Below the pieces are notes generated by a model. That model saw only the letters and a list, made by a program, of their open reading frames with translations. It made no database searches and was not told the DNA's origin. Shown piece after piece: positions 22,855 to 32,684 of a stretch of 64,000 nt of DNA (the first letter of the stretch is position 1; every line of letters begins with the position of its first letter). The DNA is taken from NCBI GenBank assembly GCA_964433345.1, contig CAYSQJ010000008.1, positions 62,001-126,000 of the forward strand, in the 5' to 3' direction. This DNA comes from Ga0077527 sp964433345. GTDB lineage: Bacteria > Pseudomonadota > Gammaproteobacteria > Burkholderiales > SG8-41. A program made the position numbers and the translations under genes.

Positions 22855-24747
22855 TCACTTCAGAACGCTGCGAATCTGCTCCAGCGCCGCCGGATCCTCG
22901 ATGGTGGTGAGGTCGCCTGGATCGCGTCCCTCGGCCAGCGCCTGCAATGAGCGCCGCAACAGCTTGCCCGAACGCGTCTTCGGCAGCAGATTGACGAAGA
23001 ACACGCGCCTGGGCCGGGCGATGCCACCAAGCTGGTGATCAACCGCTGCCAGCACCTCCTGCTCCTGCCGGGCACGGCGTTCATCGCTGTCGATTTTCGA
23101 ATGATCCTTCACCACCGCGAAGGCCAGCGGCATTTGCCCTTTTACCGGATCGGCAACACCCACCACCGCGACTTCGGCAATGTTGGCATGCGACTGCACT
23201 GCCTCCTCGATCTCGCGGGTGCCGATGCGGTGACCTGCAACATTGATGACGTCGTCGGTACGTCCGAGGATGAAGGTATAGCCTTCGGCATCACGCAGCC
23301 CCCAGTCGAAGGTCGAATACAGCAGCTGCTGCGGAAAGGTGCGGAAATAGGTGTTGACGAAACGCTCGTCGTCACCCCAGACCGTGCTCATGCAGCCGGG
23401 CGGCAATGGCGGCAGGATGGTCAGCACGCCCTTCTCGCCCGGCGCCGCTTCCGTCGCATCGGCTTCGCGCAGCAGCTTAAGGTCATAACCGAAGACCGGA
23501 AAACCCGGACTGCCGTACTTCACCTTCGCCGGTTCGATGCCCGGCGCGAGCGACAGGATCGGCCAGCCGGTTTCGGTCTGCCAGTAATGGTCGATCACCG
23601 GCTTGCCGACCGCCTCGTGCAGCCAGCGGTGCGTCGGTTCGTCGAGCGGCTCGCCGGCGAGGAAAAGATGGCGCAGCGACGACAGGTCGTATTGCTTCAA
23701 GTACGCGGGGTCCTGTTTTTTCAGCACCCGCGCCGCGGTCGGTGAAGAAAACATGACGCTGACCTTGTGGTCCTGGACGATTTTCCACCAGATGCCTGCA
23801 TCCGGCCGGACCGGCAGCCCCTCGTAGAGGATCGTGGTCATGCCGTGGATCAGCGGACCGTAGACGATGTAGGAATGGCCGACCACCCAGCCGACATCGG
23901 AGGTCGTGAACATGGTCTCTCCGGGCCTGCCGGCATAGAGATAGTCCATCGACGCCGCCAGCGCCACCGCGTAACCGCCGGTGTCGCGTTGCACGCCCTT
24001 GGGTTTGCCGGTGGTACCCGAGGTATAGAGGATGTATGAGGGTTCGTTCGATTCCAGCCAGGCCACCGGCACCTGGGCAGCTGCGTGTTCGCCCGCCAGC
24101 ACCGCGTAATCGAGGTCGCGGCCTGCCACCGGCCGGAATTCGGGATCAATGCCACGGTTGACCACCAGCACCTTCTGCGGAGGATGCTGCGCCAGCCGCA
24201 GCGCCTCGTTGACCAGCGGTTGGTAATGGATAGCCCTGCCACCGCGCAGGCCGGCATCTGCAGTCACCAGCAGCTTCGGTTTTGCGTCATCGATGCGCGA
24301 GGCACAGCTTGCCGCGGCGAAACCGCCGAACACCACCGAATGCACCGCGCCCAGGCGCGCACAGGCGAGCATCGCGAACACCGACTCGGGAATCATCGGC
24401 ATGTAGAGCAGCACGCGGTCGCCGCGACCGACGCCCTGCGCTGCGATCACCGCCGCCATCACGTTCACCGCGGCGTGCAGCTCGCGGTACGTCCAGGTCT
24501 GCTCGGCTCCGGTCTCGGTGGAGATATAAATCAGCGCCGGCTGATCGCCGCGAACCGCCAGGTGGCGGTCGACGGCGTTGTAACAGAGATTGGTCTCGCC
24601 ATCGACGAACCAGCGCGCGAAGGGCGGCCGGCTGTAATCGAGCACCTGGTCGAAGCGGCGGTGCCAATGGATGCGCCGCGCTTCTTCGGCCCAGAAGGCC
24701 TCGCGGTCCTGGATCGAGCGGCGATGCAGTTCGGAGTACGCGCCCAT
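22855..24747 (-). CDS. prpE: Propionate-CoA ligase (acyl-CoA synthetase)
   Basis: 630 residues, the PrpE length. Start ATG at 24747 after CAGGAGGAG. AMP-binding core YILYTSGTTGKPKGV, hinge and motif WQTETGWPIL, GRTDDVINVAGHRIGTREIEE, and the acetylatable Lys in TRSGKLLRRSL are intact. It activates propionate (or acrylate or a similar short acid) with ATP to the CoA ester in the cytoplasm. It follows acuI by 78 bases on the same strand, fitting C3-acid metabolism. The acetate homologue Acs is usually about 20 residues longer and lacks this N-terminal pattern, so PrpE is preferred. Confidence 0.88.
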   Translation of the reverse strand: MGAYSELHRRSIQDREAFWAEEARRIHWHRRFDQVLDYSRPPFARWFVDGETNLCYNAVDRHLAVRGDQPALIYISTETGAEQTWTYRELHAAVNVMAAVIAAQGVGRGDRVLLYMPMIPESVFAMLACARLGAVHSVVFGGFAAASCASRIDDAKPKLLVTADAGLRGGRAIHYQPLVNEALRLAQHPPQKVLVVNRGIDPEFRPVAGRDLDYAVLAGEHAAAQVPVAWLESNEPSYILYTSGTTGKPKGVQRDTGGYAVALAASMDYLYAGRPGETMFTTSDVGWVVGHSYIVYGPLIHGMTTILYEGLPVRPDAGIWWKIVQDHKVSVMFSSPTAARVLKKQDPAYLKQYDLSSLRHLFLAGEPLDEPTHRWLHEAVGKPVIDHYWQTETGWPILSLAPGIEPAKVKYGSPGFPVFGYDLKLLREADATEAAPGEKGVLTILPPLPPGCMSTVWGDDERFVNTYFRTFPQQLLYSTFDWGLRDAEGYTFILGRTDDVINVAGHRIGTREIEEAVQSHANIAEVAVVGVADPVKGQMPLAFAVVKDHSKIDSDERRARQEQEVLAAVDHQLGGIARPRRVFFVNLLPKTRSGKLLRRSLQALAEGRDPGDLTTIEDPAALEQIRSVLK

Positions 24748-24825
24748 GTCTCCTCCTGAGGTTGGCGCGGCCCCCGTGGTTTTTATCGTGGGGTTCCGCA
24801 CAGGGTCATTATGACCCGCCGGCGC

Positions 24826-25815
24826 TTACGAAATCCTGACCACCGCGCGACCGCGGATTTCGCCTTTCAGCATGCGCTGGAAATACGCCGGCAGTTCCTC
24901 GAGCGCAATCGTGTGTGCAATGTCGGCAAGATGCCGCGGCTTGAGGTCGCCGGCCAGCCGCGCCCATACGCGCCGCCGCAGCGGCATCGGTGTATTCACC
25001 GAGTCCACGCCGATCAGGCGCAGGCCACGCAGGATGAACGGCAGCACCGTGGTCTTCAACTCGATGCCGCCGGCGTTGCCGAAGCTGGCGATCAGGCCCT
25101 GCGGTGCCAGCGTGCGTGTCAGCCAACCGAGTTGCTCACCACCGACCGAATCGAAAGCGGCCGCCCACAGCGGCTTTTCAAGCGGGCGGCTGCCGTAGTC
25201 GATGGCCTTGCGGTCAAGGATTTCGGTGGCGCCGAGTTTCTTCAGGAAATCATGCTCCGCCGCCTTGCCGGTGACTGCGGTGATGCCGTAACCCTTGGCC
25301 GCCAGCATGTCGATGATCAGGCTCGCCACGCCGCCGGTGGCACCGTTGACCAGCACCTTGCCGTTGTTCGGCGCGAGACCGTTGAGTTCCAGCAGTTCGA
25401 CGGCAAGACCGGCGGTATAGCCGGCAGTGCCCAGCGCCATCGCATCGAACAGCGTCAGTCCCGGCGGCAGCGGAACCACCCAGTCGGCAGGCACCCGGCA
25501 GATGCCGGAGAAACCGCCGTCGTGGGCGACACCCATGTCATAGCTGGTGCAGATGACCTCGTCGCCGGCCCTGAAGCGGGCGTCGCTGGAATTGATGACC
25601 GTCCCTGCCGCATCGATGCCGCCGATCAGCGGGTAGTTGCGGATGATCTTGCCGCCCGCGCCGGTGGCGGCCAGCGCGTCCTTGTAATTGACGCTGGAAT
25701 ACGCGGTTCGGAACAGCACCTCGCCGCGCCCGATGTCCGCAACCGGGACGTCCTCGACCCGGCCGGCGATGCTGTTGTCGTCGTTGTGTATGCGGTACGC
25801 CCTGCAGCGGTCCAT
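24826..25815 (-). CDS. acuI: Acrylyl-CoA reductase (AcuI/YhdH family, MDR superfamily)
   Basis: 329 residues from the ATG at 25815, after GGAGGAG. Medium-chain dehydrogenase fold with SSVNYKDALAATGAGG, PLIGGIDAAGTV, VCTSYDMGV-like ICTSYDMGVAHDGG and the NADP site VLVNGATGGVASLIID. These match the AcuI/YhdH group, which reduces acryloyl-CoA to propionyl-CoA with NADPH. Its position just upstream of prpE supports a role in acrylate, 3-hydroxypropionate or DMSP-type carbon flow. No zinc-ligand set is evident, as expected for this subgroup. Confidence 0.88.
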   Translation of the reverse strand: MDRCRAYRIHNDDNSIAGRVEDVPVADIGRGEVLFRTAYSSVNYKDALAATGAGGKIIRNYPLIGGIDAAGTVINSSDARFRAGDEVICTSYDMGVAHDGGFSGICRVPADWVVPLPPGLTLFDAMALGTAGYTAGLAVELLELNGLAPNNGKVLVNGATGGVASLIIDMLAAKGYGITAVTGKAAEHDFLKKLGATEILDRKAIDYGSRPLEKPLWAAAFDSVGGEQLGWLTRTLAPQGLIASFGNAGGIELKTTVLPFILRGLRLIGVDSVNTPMPLRRRVWARLAGDLKPRHLADIAHTIALEELPAYFQRMLKGEIRGRAVVRIS

Positions 25816-25863
25816 GTGTCGCTCCTCCGTGAATCCGGTTGCCAGACCGGATGTTACGACCAA

Positions 25864-26964
25864 TCAGGGCAGGTGCGGCAGCGCCAGGTACTGATGCGTC
25901 TGCATTTCGGTGAGCCTGCTGGCCAGGCGTTCCTTCAGCGAAGCATTGAGATGGGCCTGGAAACCGTCGCTGTCGGTAGCTTCCGCAACCAGCTCATCGA
26001 CCGTCACCGCGGCGCCCAGCATCAGCTTGACCCGCCGGTCGTAGAACTCGTCGACCAGCCAGACGAAGCGGCGCAGCGTGTCGCCGTCGTTTTCGGTGAA
26101 GCGCGGCACCCCGGAAATCAGTACCGTGTGATAGCGCCGTGACAGTTCGATGTAATCCGGCTTGCCGCGCGGTCCGGCGCAGAGCTCGGAAAAGTCGAAC
26201 CAGGCCACGCCCGGCGCCTGGCGGCGCACGCGGATCAGGCGGTCCTCGATATCGAGCGGTGCATCATCGCCGGCATCGCTGGCAATGTGGCCGAAGGCAT
26301 CGGCCAGGCGGTGGTCGGCATCGGGACCGGTGTGATAGGTGCCTGCCTTCTCCAGTTCGCGCAGCCGGTAATCGATGCCGGTATCGACGTTGACCACCGC
26401 CATGCGCTCGAGGATCAGGTCGATCGCCGGCAGGAACATCACGCGCTGCAGGCCGTGCCGGTAGAGCTCCCGCGGCTCGAAATTGGAGGTGGTCAGCAGC
26501 ACCACGCCCTCGGCCATCAGGCCTTCGAGCAGGCGCCGCATCAGCATCGCATCGGTGATGTCGGTGACGTGAAACTCGTCGAGGCAAAGAATTTTCGCCT
26601 GCGCCGCAATGTCGCGCGCGACCAGCGCCATCGGCGCCTCCTGCCCCTGGTGCACGAGCAGCGCCTTGTGGATTTCCTGCATGAAGCGGTGAAAATGGAC
26701 GCGCTTCTTGGTCACGTCCGGCACGAATGCGAAGAAGCCGTCCATCAGGAAGCTTTTGCCGCGTCCGACACCACCCCACAGGTAGACACCCCTGATGCTG
26801 CGGTCGCGGTTCAGGAAGCTCAACAGGCCGCGCCGCTGCTGGCGATGGTCAAGATCATCATGGACACGCTGCAGTTCGCGCGCGGCGGCGAACTGTGCTT
26901 CGTCCGGCACAAAGCCGTGTTCGGCAGCGCGGGCGCGCAGGAACTGGAGAAAATCGGCGGCCAA
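25864..26964 (-). CDS. zapE: Cell division protein ZapE (AFG1-like ATPase)
   Basis: 366 residues. Walker A GGVGRGKSFLMD, Walker B ILCLDEFHVTDI and the AFG1 segment LLTTSNFEPRELYRHGLQR are intact. ZapE is a cytoplasmic P-loop ATPase linked to FtsZ-ring dynamics and, in mitochondria, its homologue to protein quality control. It is the last gene of the sdh-odh-lpdA run, a common place in betaproteobacteria. The likely start is TTG at 26964, there being no ATG nearby in frame, 43 bases after the lpdA stop. Confidence 0.92.
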   Translation of the reverse strand: MAADFLQFLRARAAEHGFVPDEAQFAAARELQRVHDDLDHRQQRRGLLSFLNRDRSIRGVYLWGGVGRGKSFLMDGFFAFVPDVTKKRVHFHRFMQEIHKALLVHQGQEAPMALVARDIAAQAKILCLDEFHVTDITDAMLMRRLLEGLMAEGVVLLTTSNFEPRELYRHGLQRVMFLPAIDLILERMAVVNVDTGIDYRLRELEKAGTYHTGPDADHRLADAFGHIASDAGDDAPLDIEDRLIRVRRQAPGVAWFDFSELCAGPRGKPDYIELSRRYHTVLISGVPRFTENDGDTLRRFVWLVDEFYDRRVKLMLGAAVTVDELVAEATDSDGFQAHLNASLKERLASRLTEMQTHQYLALPHLP

Positions 26965-27007
26965 TGTAGAACGTCTGATAAACGGCGCGGGAGTTCCGCG
27001 CCGCGGG

Positions 27008-28432
27008 TTACAGGTTGAGCGTCCGGTTGTCGACCGCCAGCGCCGCTTCCTTCATTGCCTCCGACAGCGAAGGATGCGCGTGGCAGATCATCGCGATGTC
27101 CTCCGAGGCCGCGCCGAATTCCATCGCCACCACGGCTTCGGCGATCAGTTCGGAGGCCATCGGGCCGATGATGTGCACACCAAGGATACGGTCGGTAGCC
27201 GCATCGGCGAGAAACTTGACGAAACCGGTGGTGTCGCCCAGCGCGCGTGCGCGGCCGTTGGCCATGAACGGAAATGAACCGGCGCGGTACTTGATGCCTT
27301 CCTGCTTCAGCTGCTGCTCGGTCCTGCCGACCCAGGCGATTTCCGGCGAGGTGTAGATCACCCAGGGGATGGTGTTGAAGTCGACATGGCCATGCTTGCC
27401 GGCGATGCGTTCAGCCACCGCAACACCCTCCTCCTCCGCCTTGTGCGCAAGCATCGGGCCGCGAACCACGTCACCCACTGCCCAGACATTGCCAAGGTTG
27501 GTCTTGCAGTCGCCATCCACGGCGACAAAGCCGCGTTCGTCGATCTTGAGACCCACCGCATTGCCGTTGAGGCCGTTGGTATTGGGCACGCGGCCGATCG
27601 ACACGATCAGCCTGTCCACGGTCAGGGTCTGCGCCGCACCGGCGCTGTCGGTGTATTCGACGGTGACGTTTTTCTTCGCGGTGATCTTGCCGACCTTGAC
27701 GCCGGTGTGGATCGCCAGACCCTGCTTGGTAAACACTTTCAGCGCTTCCTTGGCAACCTGCTCGTCGACCGCACCGAGGAAGGCCGGCAGCGCTTCGAGC
27801 ACGGTGACTTCTGCTCCCAGTCGCCGCCAGACGCTGCCCATCTCGAGGCCGATGACGCCGGCGCCGATGACGCCCAGTTTTTTCGGCGTCTCGCCGATCG
27901 CCAGCGCGCCGGCGTTGTCGAGAATCAGCTTGTTGTCGAAAGGCACATCGGGCAGCGCGCGCGGATTGGATCCGGTGGCGATGATCACGTGTTTCGCGGT
28001 CAGCACGTCGGCGGTCTTGCCCGACACCTGGACCTGCCAGGCGCCGGCCGAGCCGCCGGCAAAAGCGCCCCTGCCGTGGAAAAAGGTCACCTTGTTCTTC
28101 TTGAACAGGTAGAGGATGCCGTCGTTGTTCTGCTTGACGACCTTGTCCTTGCGCCTGAGCATCTGCGCAACATCGATCGCGATGCCCTTGACCTGGATGC
28201 CGTGCTCGGCAAAGGCATGGCCGGCATGGTCGAAATTTTCGGAAGACTGCAGCAGCGCTTTCGACGGGATGCAGCCGACGTTGGTGCAGGTGCCGCCGGG
28301 CGCAGGCTTGCCCTCAGGAGTGCTCCACTCGTCGATGCAGGCGACCTGCATTCCCAGTTGAGCCGCGCGAATCGCTGCAATATATCCGCCGGGGCCGGCA
28401 CCGATGACTACTACGTCGAAATTTTTGGCCAT
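27008..28432 (-). CDS. lpdA: Dihydrolipoyl dehydrogenase (E3)
   Basis: 474 residues from ATG at 28432. FAD site VVVIGAGPGGYIAAI, redox disulfide GGTCTNVGCIPSK, NAD site KKLGVIGAGVIGLEMGSVW and the C-terminal catalytic dyad AHPSLSEAMKEA (His and Glu) are present. It reoxidises dihydrolipoamide in the 2-oxoglutarate dehydrogenase complex. There is no N-terminal lipoyl domain, unlike some pyruvate-complex E3 proteins of this group. It lies downstream of odhB with a 93-base gap that contains a small repeat. Confidence 0.96.
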   Translation of the reverse strand: MAKNFDVVVIGAGPGGYIAAIRAAQLGMQVACIDEWSTPEGKPAPGGTCTNVGCIPSKALLQSSENFDHAGHAFAEHGIQVKGIAIDVAQMLRRKDKVVKQNNDGILYLFKKNKVTFFHGRGAFAGGSAGAWQVQVSGKTADVLTAKHVIIATGSNPRALPDVPFDNKLILDNAGALAIGETPKKLGVIGAGVIGLEMGSVWRRLGAEVTVLEALPAFLGAVDEQVAKEALKVFTKQGLAIHTGVKVGKITAKKNVTVEYTDSAGAAQTLTVDRLIVSIGRVPNTNGLNGNAVGLKIDERGFVAVDGDCKTNLGNVWAVGDVVRGPMLAHKAEEEGVAVAERIAGKHGHVDFNTIPWVIYTSPEIAWVGRTEQQLKQEGIKYRAGSFPFMANGRARALGDTTGFVKFLADAATDRILGVHIIGPMASELIAEAVVAMEFGAASEDIAMICHAHPSLSEAMKEAALAVDNRTLNL

Positions 28433-28464
28433 TTTTTGAAACCGGTAATGGGTGATTGGTGACT

Positions 28465-28515
28465 GGTGACCGGCGTGCAATGGCGTGATGCGCCAATTAA
28501 CAATTACCGGTCACC
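28465..28515. repeat. Inverted repeat in the lpdA-odhB gap
   Basis: GGTGACCGG (28465-28473) and CCGGTCACC (28507-28515) are perfect inverted 9-mers separated by 33 bases, next to tandem TGGTGAC units. No T-tract follows, so it may be an RNA-stabilising or dispersed repeat rather than a terminator. Confidence 0.45.
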
Positions 28516-28525
28516 ATTTACCGCC

Positions 28526-29758
28526 TTAGATGTCGAGCAGCAGGCGCGCCGGATCCTCCAGCGCATCCTTCATCGCCACCAGCGACAGCACCGCTTCACG
28601 GCCGTCGATGATGCGGTGGTCATAGGACAGCGCGAGGTAGTTCATCGGCCGGATCACGATCTGGCCGTTTTCGACCACCGGGCGCTCCTTGGTCGCATGC
28701 ACGCCGAGGATCGCGCTTTGCGGCGGATTGATGATCGGCGTCGACAGCATCGAGCCGAACACGCCGCCGTTGGAAATCGAAAAAGTGCCGCCGGTCAGCT
28801 CCTCGATGGTCAGCTTGCCGTCCTGGGCGCGTTTGCCGAACTCGGCGATCTGTTTCTCGATGTCGGCGAGCGTCATCTGGTCGCAGTTGCGCAGGATGGG
28901 CACCACCAGGCCGCGCGGACTGCCGACCGCGATGCCGATGTCGTAATAGCCGTGGTAGACGATGTCATTGCCGTCTATGGATGCATTGACCAGCGGGAAC
29001 TTCTTCAGCGCATGTACCGCCGCCTTGACGAAGAAGGACATGAAGCCGAGCTTGACGCCATGCTCCTTCTCGAAGCGATCCTTGTAGCGGTTGCGCAGGT
29101 CCATCACCGGCTGCATGTTGACTTCGTTGAAGGTGGTCAGGATCGCAGCTGTCGACTGCGACTGCACCAGGCGCTCGGCGATGCGCGCGCGCAGTCGCGA
29201 CATCGGCACGCGCTGCTCAGGACGCTCGCCGAGGTCACCGAGATCAACGACCGGCACCGGACGCGCCGCGACCGCGGGTGCTGCCGGAGTCGCGGTTTTG
29301 CCGCCGCCCGCCTTGGCGGCCCCTTCCGCGGCTTGCAGCACGTCGCCCTTGGTGACTCGACCACCACGGCCGCTGCCGCTGATCGCCGCGGTGTCGATGT
29401 TCTTTTCGGCGGCCAGTTTCTGCGCCGAAGGCATGGCCGGCACCGCTGCCGCCGTCTTCACGGGCGCCGCCGCCGGTGCTGCCTTGGCCGGTGCTTCCGC
29501 CGCAGCTGCAGCGGGCTTGGCTTCGGTGTCGATGGTGGCGATGACCTCGTTGCTGGTCACCGTGCCGCCGTCGGCTTTGACGATCTTGACCAGCACGCCT
29601 GCCTGCGGCGCCGGGGTCTCGAGCACGACCTTGTCGGTCTCGATGTCGACCAGGTTCTCGTCACGCTTGACGTATTCGCCGGTTTTCTTGTGCCACGACA
29701 CCAGCGTCGCCTCGGCTACTGATTCCGAGAGTTGCGGCACCTTTACATCGACGAGCAT
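28526..29758 (-). CDS. odhB: 2-Oxoglutarate dehydrogenase E2, dihydrolipoyllysine succinyltransferase
   Basis: 410 residues. One lipoyl domain at the N-terminus with the lipoylated Lys in ETDKVVLE (about residue 43), an Ala/Pro/Lys-rich linker (about 85-120), the peripheral subunit-binding domain (SAQKLAAEKNIDTA ... GRGGRVTKGDV) and a catalytic domain ending in SYDHRIIDGREAV with the active His. It is the core of the complex that makes succinyl-CoA. It lies 35 bases downstream of odhA in a short A/T-rich gap. Confidence 0.96.
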   Translation of the reverse strand: MLVDVKVPQLSESVAEATLVSWHKKTGEYVKRDENLVDIETDKVVLETPAPQAGVLVKIVKADGGTVTSNEVIATIDTEAKPAAAAAEAPAKAAPAAAPVKTAAAVPAMPSAQKLAAEKNIDTAAISGSGRGGRVTKGDVLQAAEGAAKAGGGKTATPAAPAVAARPVPVVDLGDLGERPEQRVPMSRLRARIAERLVQSQSTAAILTTFNEVNMQPVMDLRNRYKDRFEKEHGVKLGFMSFFVKAAVHALKKFPLVNASIDGNDIVYHGYYDIGIAVGSPRGLVVPILRNCDQMTLADIEKQIAEFGKRAQDGKLTIEELTGGTFSISNGGVFGSMLSTPIINPPQSAILGVHATKERPVVENGQIVIRPMNYLALSYDHRIIDGREAVLSLVAMKDALEDPARLLLDI

Positions 29759-29793
29759 GATTACTCCGTAACCTATTGATTAAATTAATAAAT

Positions 29794-32670
29794 TTAGAAT
29801 TCTTCGCCTTCGGCCAGCGGCCGCGGCTTGAAGGCACGCGGCTGACTTCCACCCGACAGCGTCAGCGCCTGGTCGACCAGTTCCTTCTGCTGCTTCTCGT
29901 GCAGCGACTTGTAGCCGGCCGCCGGCGAAGCCGAGGAATCGCGTCCCGCGTAATACAGCTTCTGGTGCGGCAGCAGGTGGCGCATCAGGTAATGCTGGAT
30001 GTGCCGCCAGGCGCCCTGGTTGCGCGGCTCTTCCTGGCACCAGACGATTTCCTTGGCGTTCTTGTAGCGCACGATCTGCGCACGGAACTCCTCGTGCGCG
30101 AATGGATAGAGTTGCGCGATGCGCACCAGCGGCAGGTTCTCGATGCCACGGGCACGACGCTCGGCACGCAGGTCGTAATAGACCTTGCCGCTGCAGAAAA
30201 TGACCCGCTCGACCTTTTCCGGGTCGATCTCGCGCGCATCCCAGTCCTCGTTCACCGGATTGAACTTGTCGTTGGCGAATTCTTCCAGCGGCGACACCGA
30301 TTCCTTGTGGCGCAACAGGCTTTTTGGCGAAAAGATGACCAGCGGCTTGCGGTACGGGCGGATCATCTGACGGCGCAGCAGGTAATACATCTGCACCGGG
30401 GTCGCCGGCACGCAGACCTGCATGTTGTAGTCGGCACACAGTTGCAGGAAGCGTTCGATGCGGCCGGAAGAGTGCTCGGGGCCGGCCCCCTCATAACCAT
30501 GGGGCAGCATCATTGTCAGTCCGCACATGCGCCCCCACTTCACCTCGCCCGAAGCGATGAACTGGTCGATCACCACCTGCGCGCCGTTGACGAAGTCACC
30601 GTACTGGGCTTCCCAGATCACCAGCTCCCGCGGGCTTGAGGTCGCATAGCCGTACTCGAAGCCGAGCACGCCTTCCTCCGACAGCACCGAGTCAATGACC
30701 ACGAAATCACCCTGGTCGGTGGACAGGTGCTGCAGGGGCATCCAGGTGCCCTGATCCCAGTGCTCCCGGCTCTGGTCGTGCAGCACCGCGTGGCGATGGA
30801 AGAAGGTGCCGCGCCCCGAATCCTGCCCCGACAGGCGCACCGAATAACCTTCGGTCAGCAGCGTGGCATAGGCCAGCGTTTCGGCCATGCCCCAGTCCAG
30901 CGGCAGCTTGCCTTCCGCCATCAGACGGCGGTCCTGCATGATCTTCTCGACCCGCGGATGCAGTTTGAAGCTCGCCGGAACTTCGCAGACCTTGCGCGCC
31001 AGCGCCTGCAGCTTCTCCAGCGGCAGCCGGGTGTCATCGTTCTCGTTCCACTTGCTGCCCTTGTACGGGCTCCAGTCGGTCTCGAACGGCGGCCTGTAGT
31101 TCGACAGGATGGTCTTGTTGGTATGGTAGCCGCGGTCCAGCGCATCGCGGAATTCGGCGACCATCTGGTCGGCCTCAGCTTCGGTGATCACGCCCTCGCC
31201 GATCAGCCGGTCGGCGTAGACCTTGCGCGGCGTCGGATGGCTGTGGATACGCCGGTACATCAGCGGCTGCGTGACCATCGGCTCATCCTGCTCGTTGTGC
31301 CCGAGGCGGCGGTAGCAGATCAGGTCGATCACCACGTCCTTCTTGAATTTCATCCGGTACTCGAGCGCGATCTCGGTGGCAAAACAGACAGCCTCGGGAT
31401 CGTCGCCGTTGACGTGGAATATCGGCACTTCCAGCATCTTCACCACGTCGGAGCAGTACAGCGAGGAGCGCGAATCGCGAGGATCCGAGGTCGTGAAGCC
31501 GATCTGGTTATTGATGATGATATGCACCGTGCCACCGGTGCCGTAGCCCCGGGTCTCGGCAAAATTCAGCACTTCCTGGATCACGCCCTGGCCGGAGAAT
31601 GCGGCATCGCCGTGGATCAGCACCGGCAGCACCTGCGATCCGTCATGGTCCCTGCGACGGTGCTGGCGTGCGCGCACGGAACCCTCGACCACCGGATTCA
31701 CGATTTCCAGGTGCGAGGGATTGAAGGCGACAGTGACGTGCATCGGGCCGCCGGAAGTCATCACGTTCGACGAGAAGCCGTCGTGATACTTGACATCGCC
31801 GGCAAGCACGTCGGGCTGCTGCTTGCCTTCGAAGGACGAGAACAGCGCCTTGGGCATCTTGCCCAGGGTGTTGACCAGCACGTTGAGGCGGCCGCGATGC
31901 GCCATTCCGATAACCAGTTCCTGCACGCCGGCACCGCCCGCCCGCTGCAGCAGATGGTCCAGCATCGGGATCAGCCCTTCGCCGCCCTCCAGCGAAAAAC
32001 GCGTCTGGCCGACGTACTTGGCGTTGAGGTATTTCTCCAGCGTCTCGGCTGCAGTCAGGCGGTCAAGCAGGTGCTTTTTGTAGGCCGCGTCGTAGGTCGG
32101 CCGGCCGCGCGTGGGCTCCATTTTCTCCGACATCCAGCGCTTCTGCGGAATGTCGGAAATGTACATGTACTCGACGCCGATGGTGCCGCAGTAGGTATCG
32201 CGCAGGAACTGCAGGATCTCGCGCAAGGTGGCCTTTGCCGGCCCATGCAACGTGCCGGTGTCGAACACCTTGTCCATGTCGCCCTCGGTCAGACCGTAGT
32301 GCGCCGGATCGAGCTCGGCAATCGCCGGCTTCTCGATCCGCTGCAGCGGGTCGATATCGGCGATGCGGTTGCCCTGGAAGCGGTAGGCGGAGATGAGCTG
32401 CATCACCGAGAACTGCTTCTGCATGTTGCGCTGCGCGGCCTCGCCTCCGCCGCCTGCCCGCTGGCTGCGCGCGAGATCTACAAAGCGTTGCTGCACCTCG
32501 GAATGCGCAACGTCGGCCGGACCATCGTCGAGCTTCTGCAGTTCATCGAAGTAGCCACGCCAGCGCGGCTCCACCGACTGCGGATCCTTCAGATACTGCT
32601 CGTAGAGGCCTTCCACGAACGGCGCATTGGCACCGAACAGCAGGGAGGTTCCGCGTGATTCCTTGATCAT
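29794..32670 (-). CDS. odhA: 2-Oxoglutarate dehydrogenase E1 component
   Basis: 958 residues from ATG at 32670 (AGGTG upstream). The thiamine-diphosphate site is seen as GDAAFSGQGVIQE and the following NNQIGFTTSDPRDSRSS; FEYGYATSSPRELVIWEAQYGDF and the C-terminal WCQEEPRNQGAW are characteristic. The N-terminal segment FVEGLYEQYLKDP binds E2 in this family. It decarboxylates 2-oxoglutarate and succinylates the E2 lipoyl group. A terminator-like hairpin separates it from gltA. Confidence 0.97.
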   Translation of the reverse strand: MIKESRGTSLLFGANAPFVEGLYEQYLKDPQSVEPRWRGYFDELQKLDDGPADVAHSEVQQRFVDLARSQRAGGGGEAAQRNMQKQFSVMQLISAYRFQGNRIADIDPLQRIEKPAIAELDPAHYGLTEGDMDKVFDTGTLHGPAKATLREILQFLRDTYCGTIGVEYMYISDIPQKRWMSEKMEPTRGRPTYDAAYKKHLLDRLTAAETLEKYLNAKYVGQTRFSLEGGEGLIPMLDHLLQRAGGAGVQELVIGMAHRGRLNVLVNTLGKMPKALFSSFEGKQQPDVLAGDVKYHDGFSSNVMTSGGPMHVTVAFNPSHLEIVNPVVEGSVRARQHRRRDHDGSQVLPVLIHGDAAFSGQGVIQEVLNFAETRGYGTGGTVHIIINNQIGFTTSDPRDSRSSLYCSDVVKMLEVPIFHVNGDDPEAVCFATEIALEYRMKFKKDVVIDLICYRRLGHNEQDEPMVTQPLMYRRIHSHPTPRKVYADRLIGEGVITEAEADQMVAEFRDALDRGYHTNKTILSNYRPPFETDWSPYKGSKWNENDDTRLPLEKLQALARKVCEVPASFKLHPRVEKIMQDRRLMAEGKLPLDWGMAETLAYATLLTEGYSVRLSGQDSGRGTFFHRHAVLHDQSREHWDQGTWMPLQHLSTDQGDFVVIDSVLSEEGVLGFEYGYATSSPRELVIWEAQYGDFVNGAQVVIDQFIASGEVKWGRMCGLTMMLPHGYEGAGPEHSSGRIERFLQLCADYNMQVCVPATPVQMYYLLRRQMIRPYRKPLVIFSPKSLLRHKESVSPLEEFANDKFNPVNEDWDAREIDPEKVERVIFCSGKVYYDLRAERRARGIENLPLVRIAQLYPFAHEEFRAQIVRYKNAKEIVWCQEEPRNQGAWRHIQHYLMRHLLPHQKLYYAGRDSSASPAAGYKSLHEKQQKELVDQALTLSGGSQPRAFKPRPLAEGEEF

Positions 32671-32684
32671 GTCTGCACCTGATG

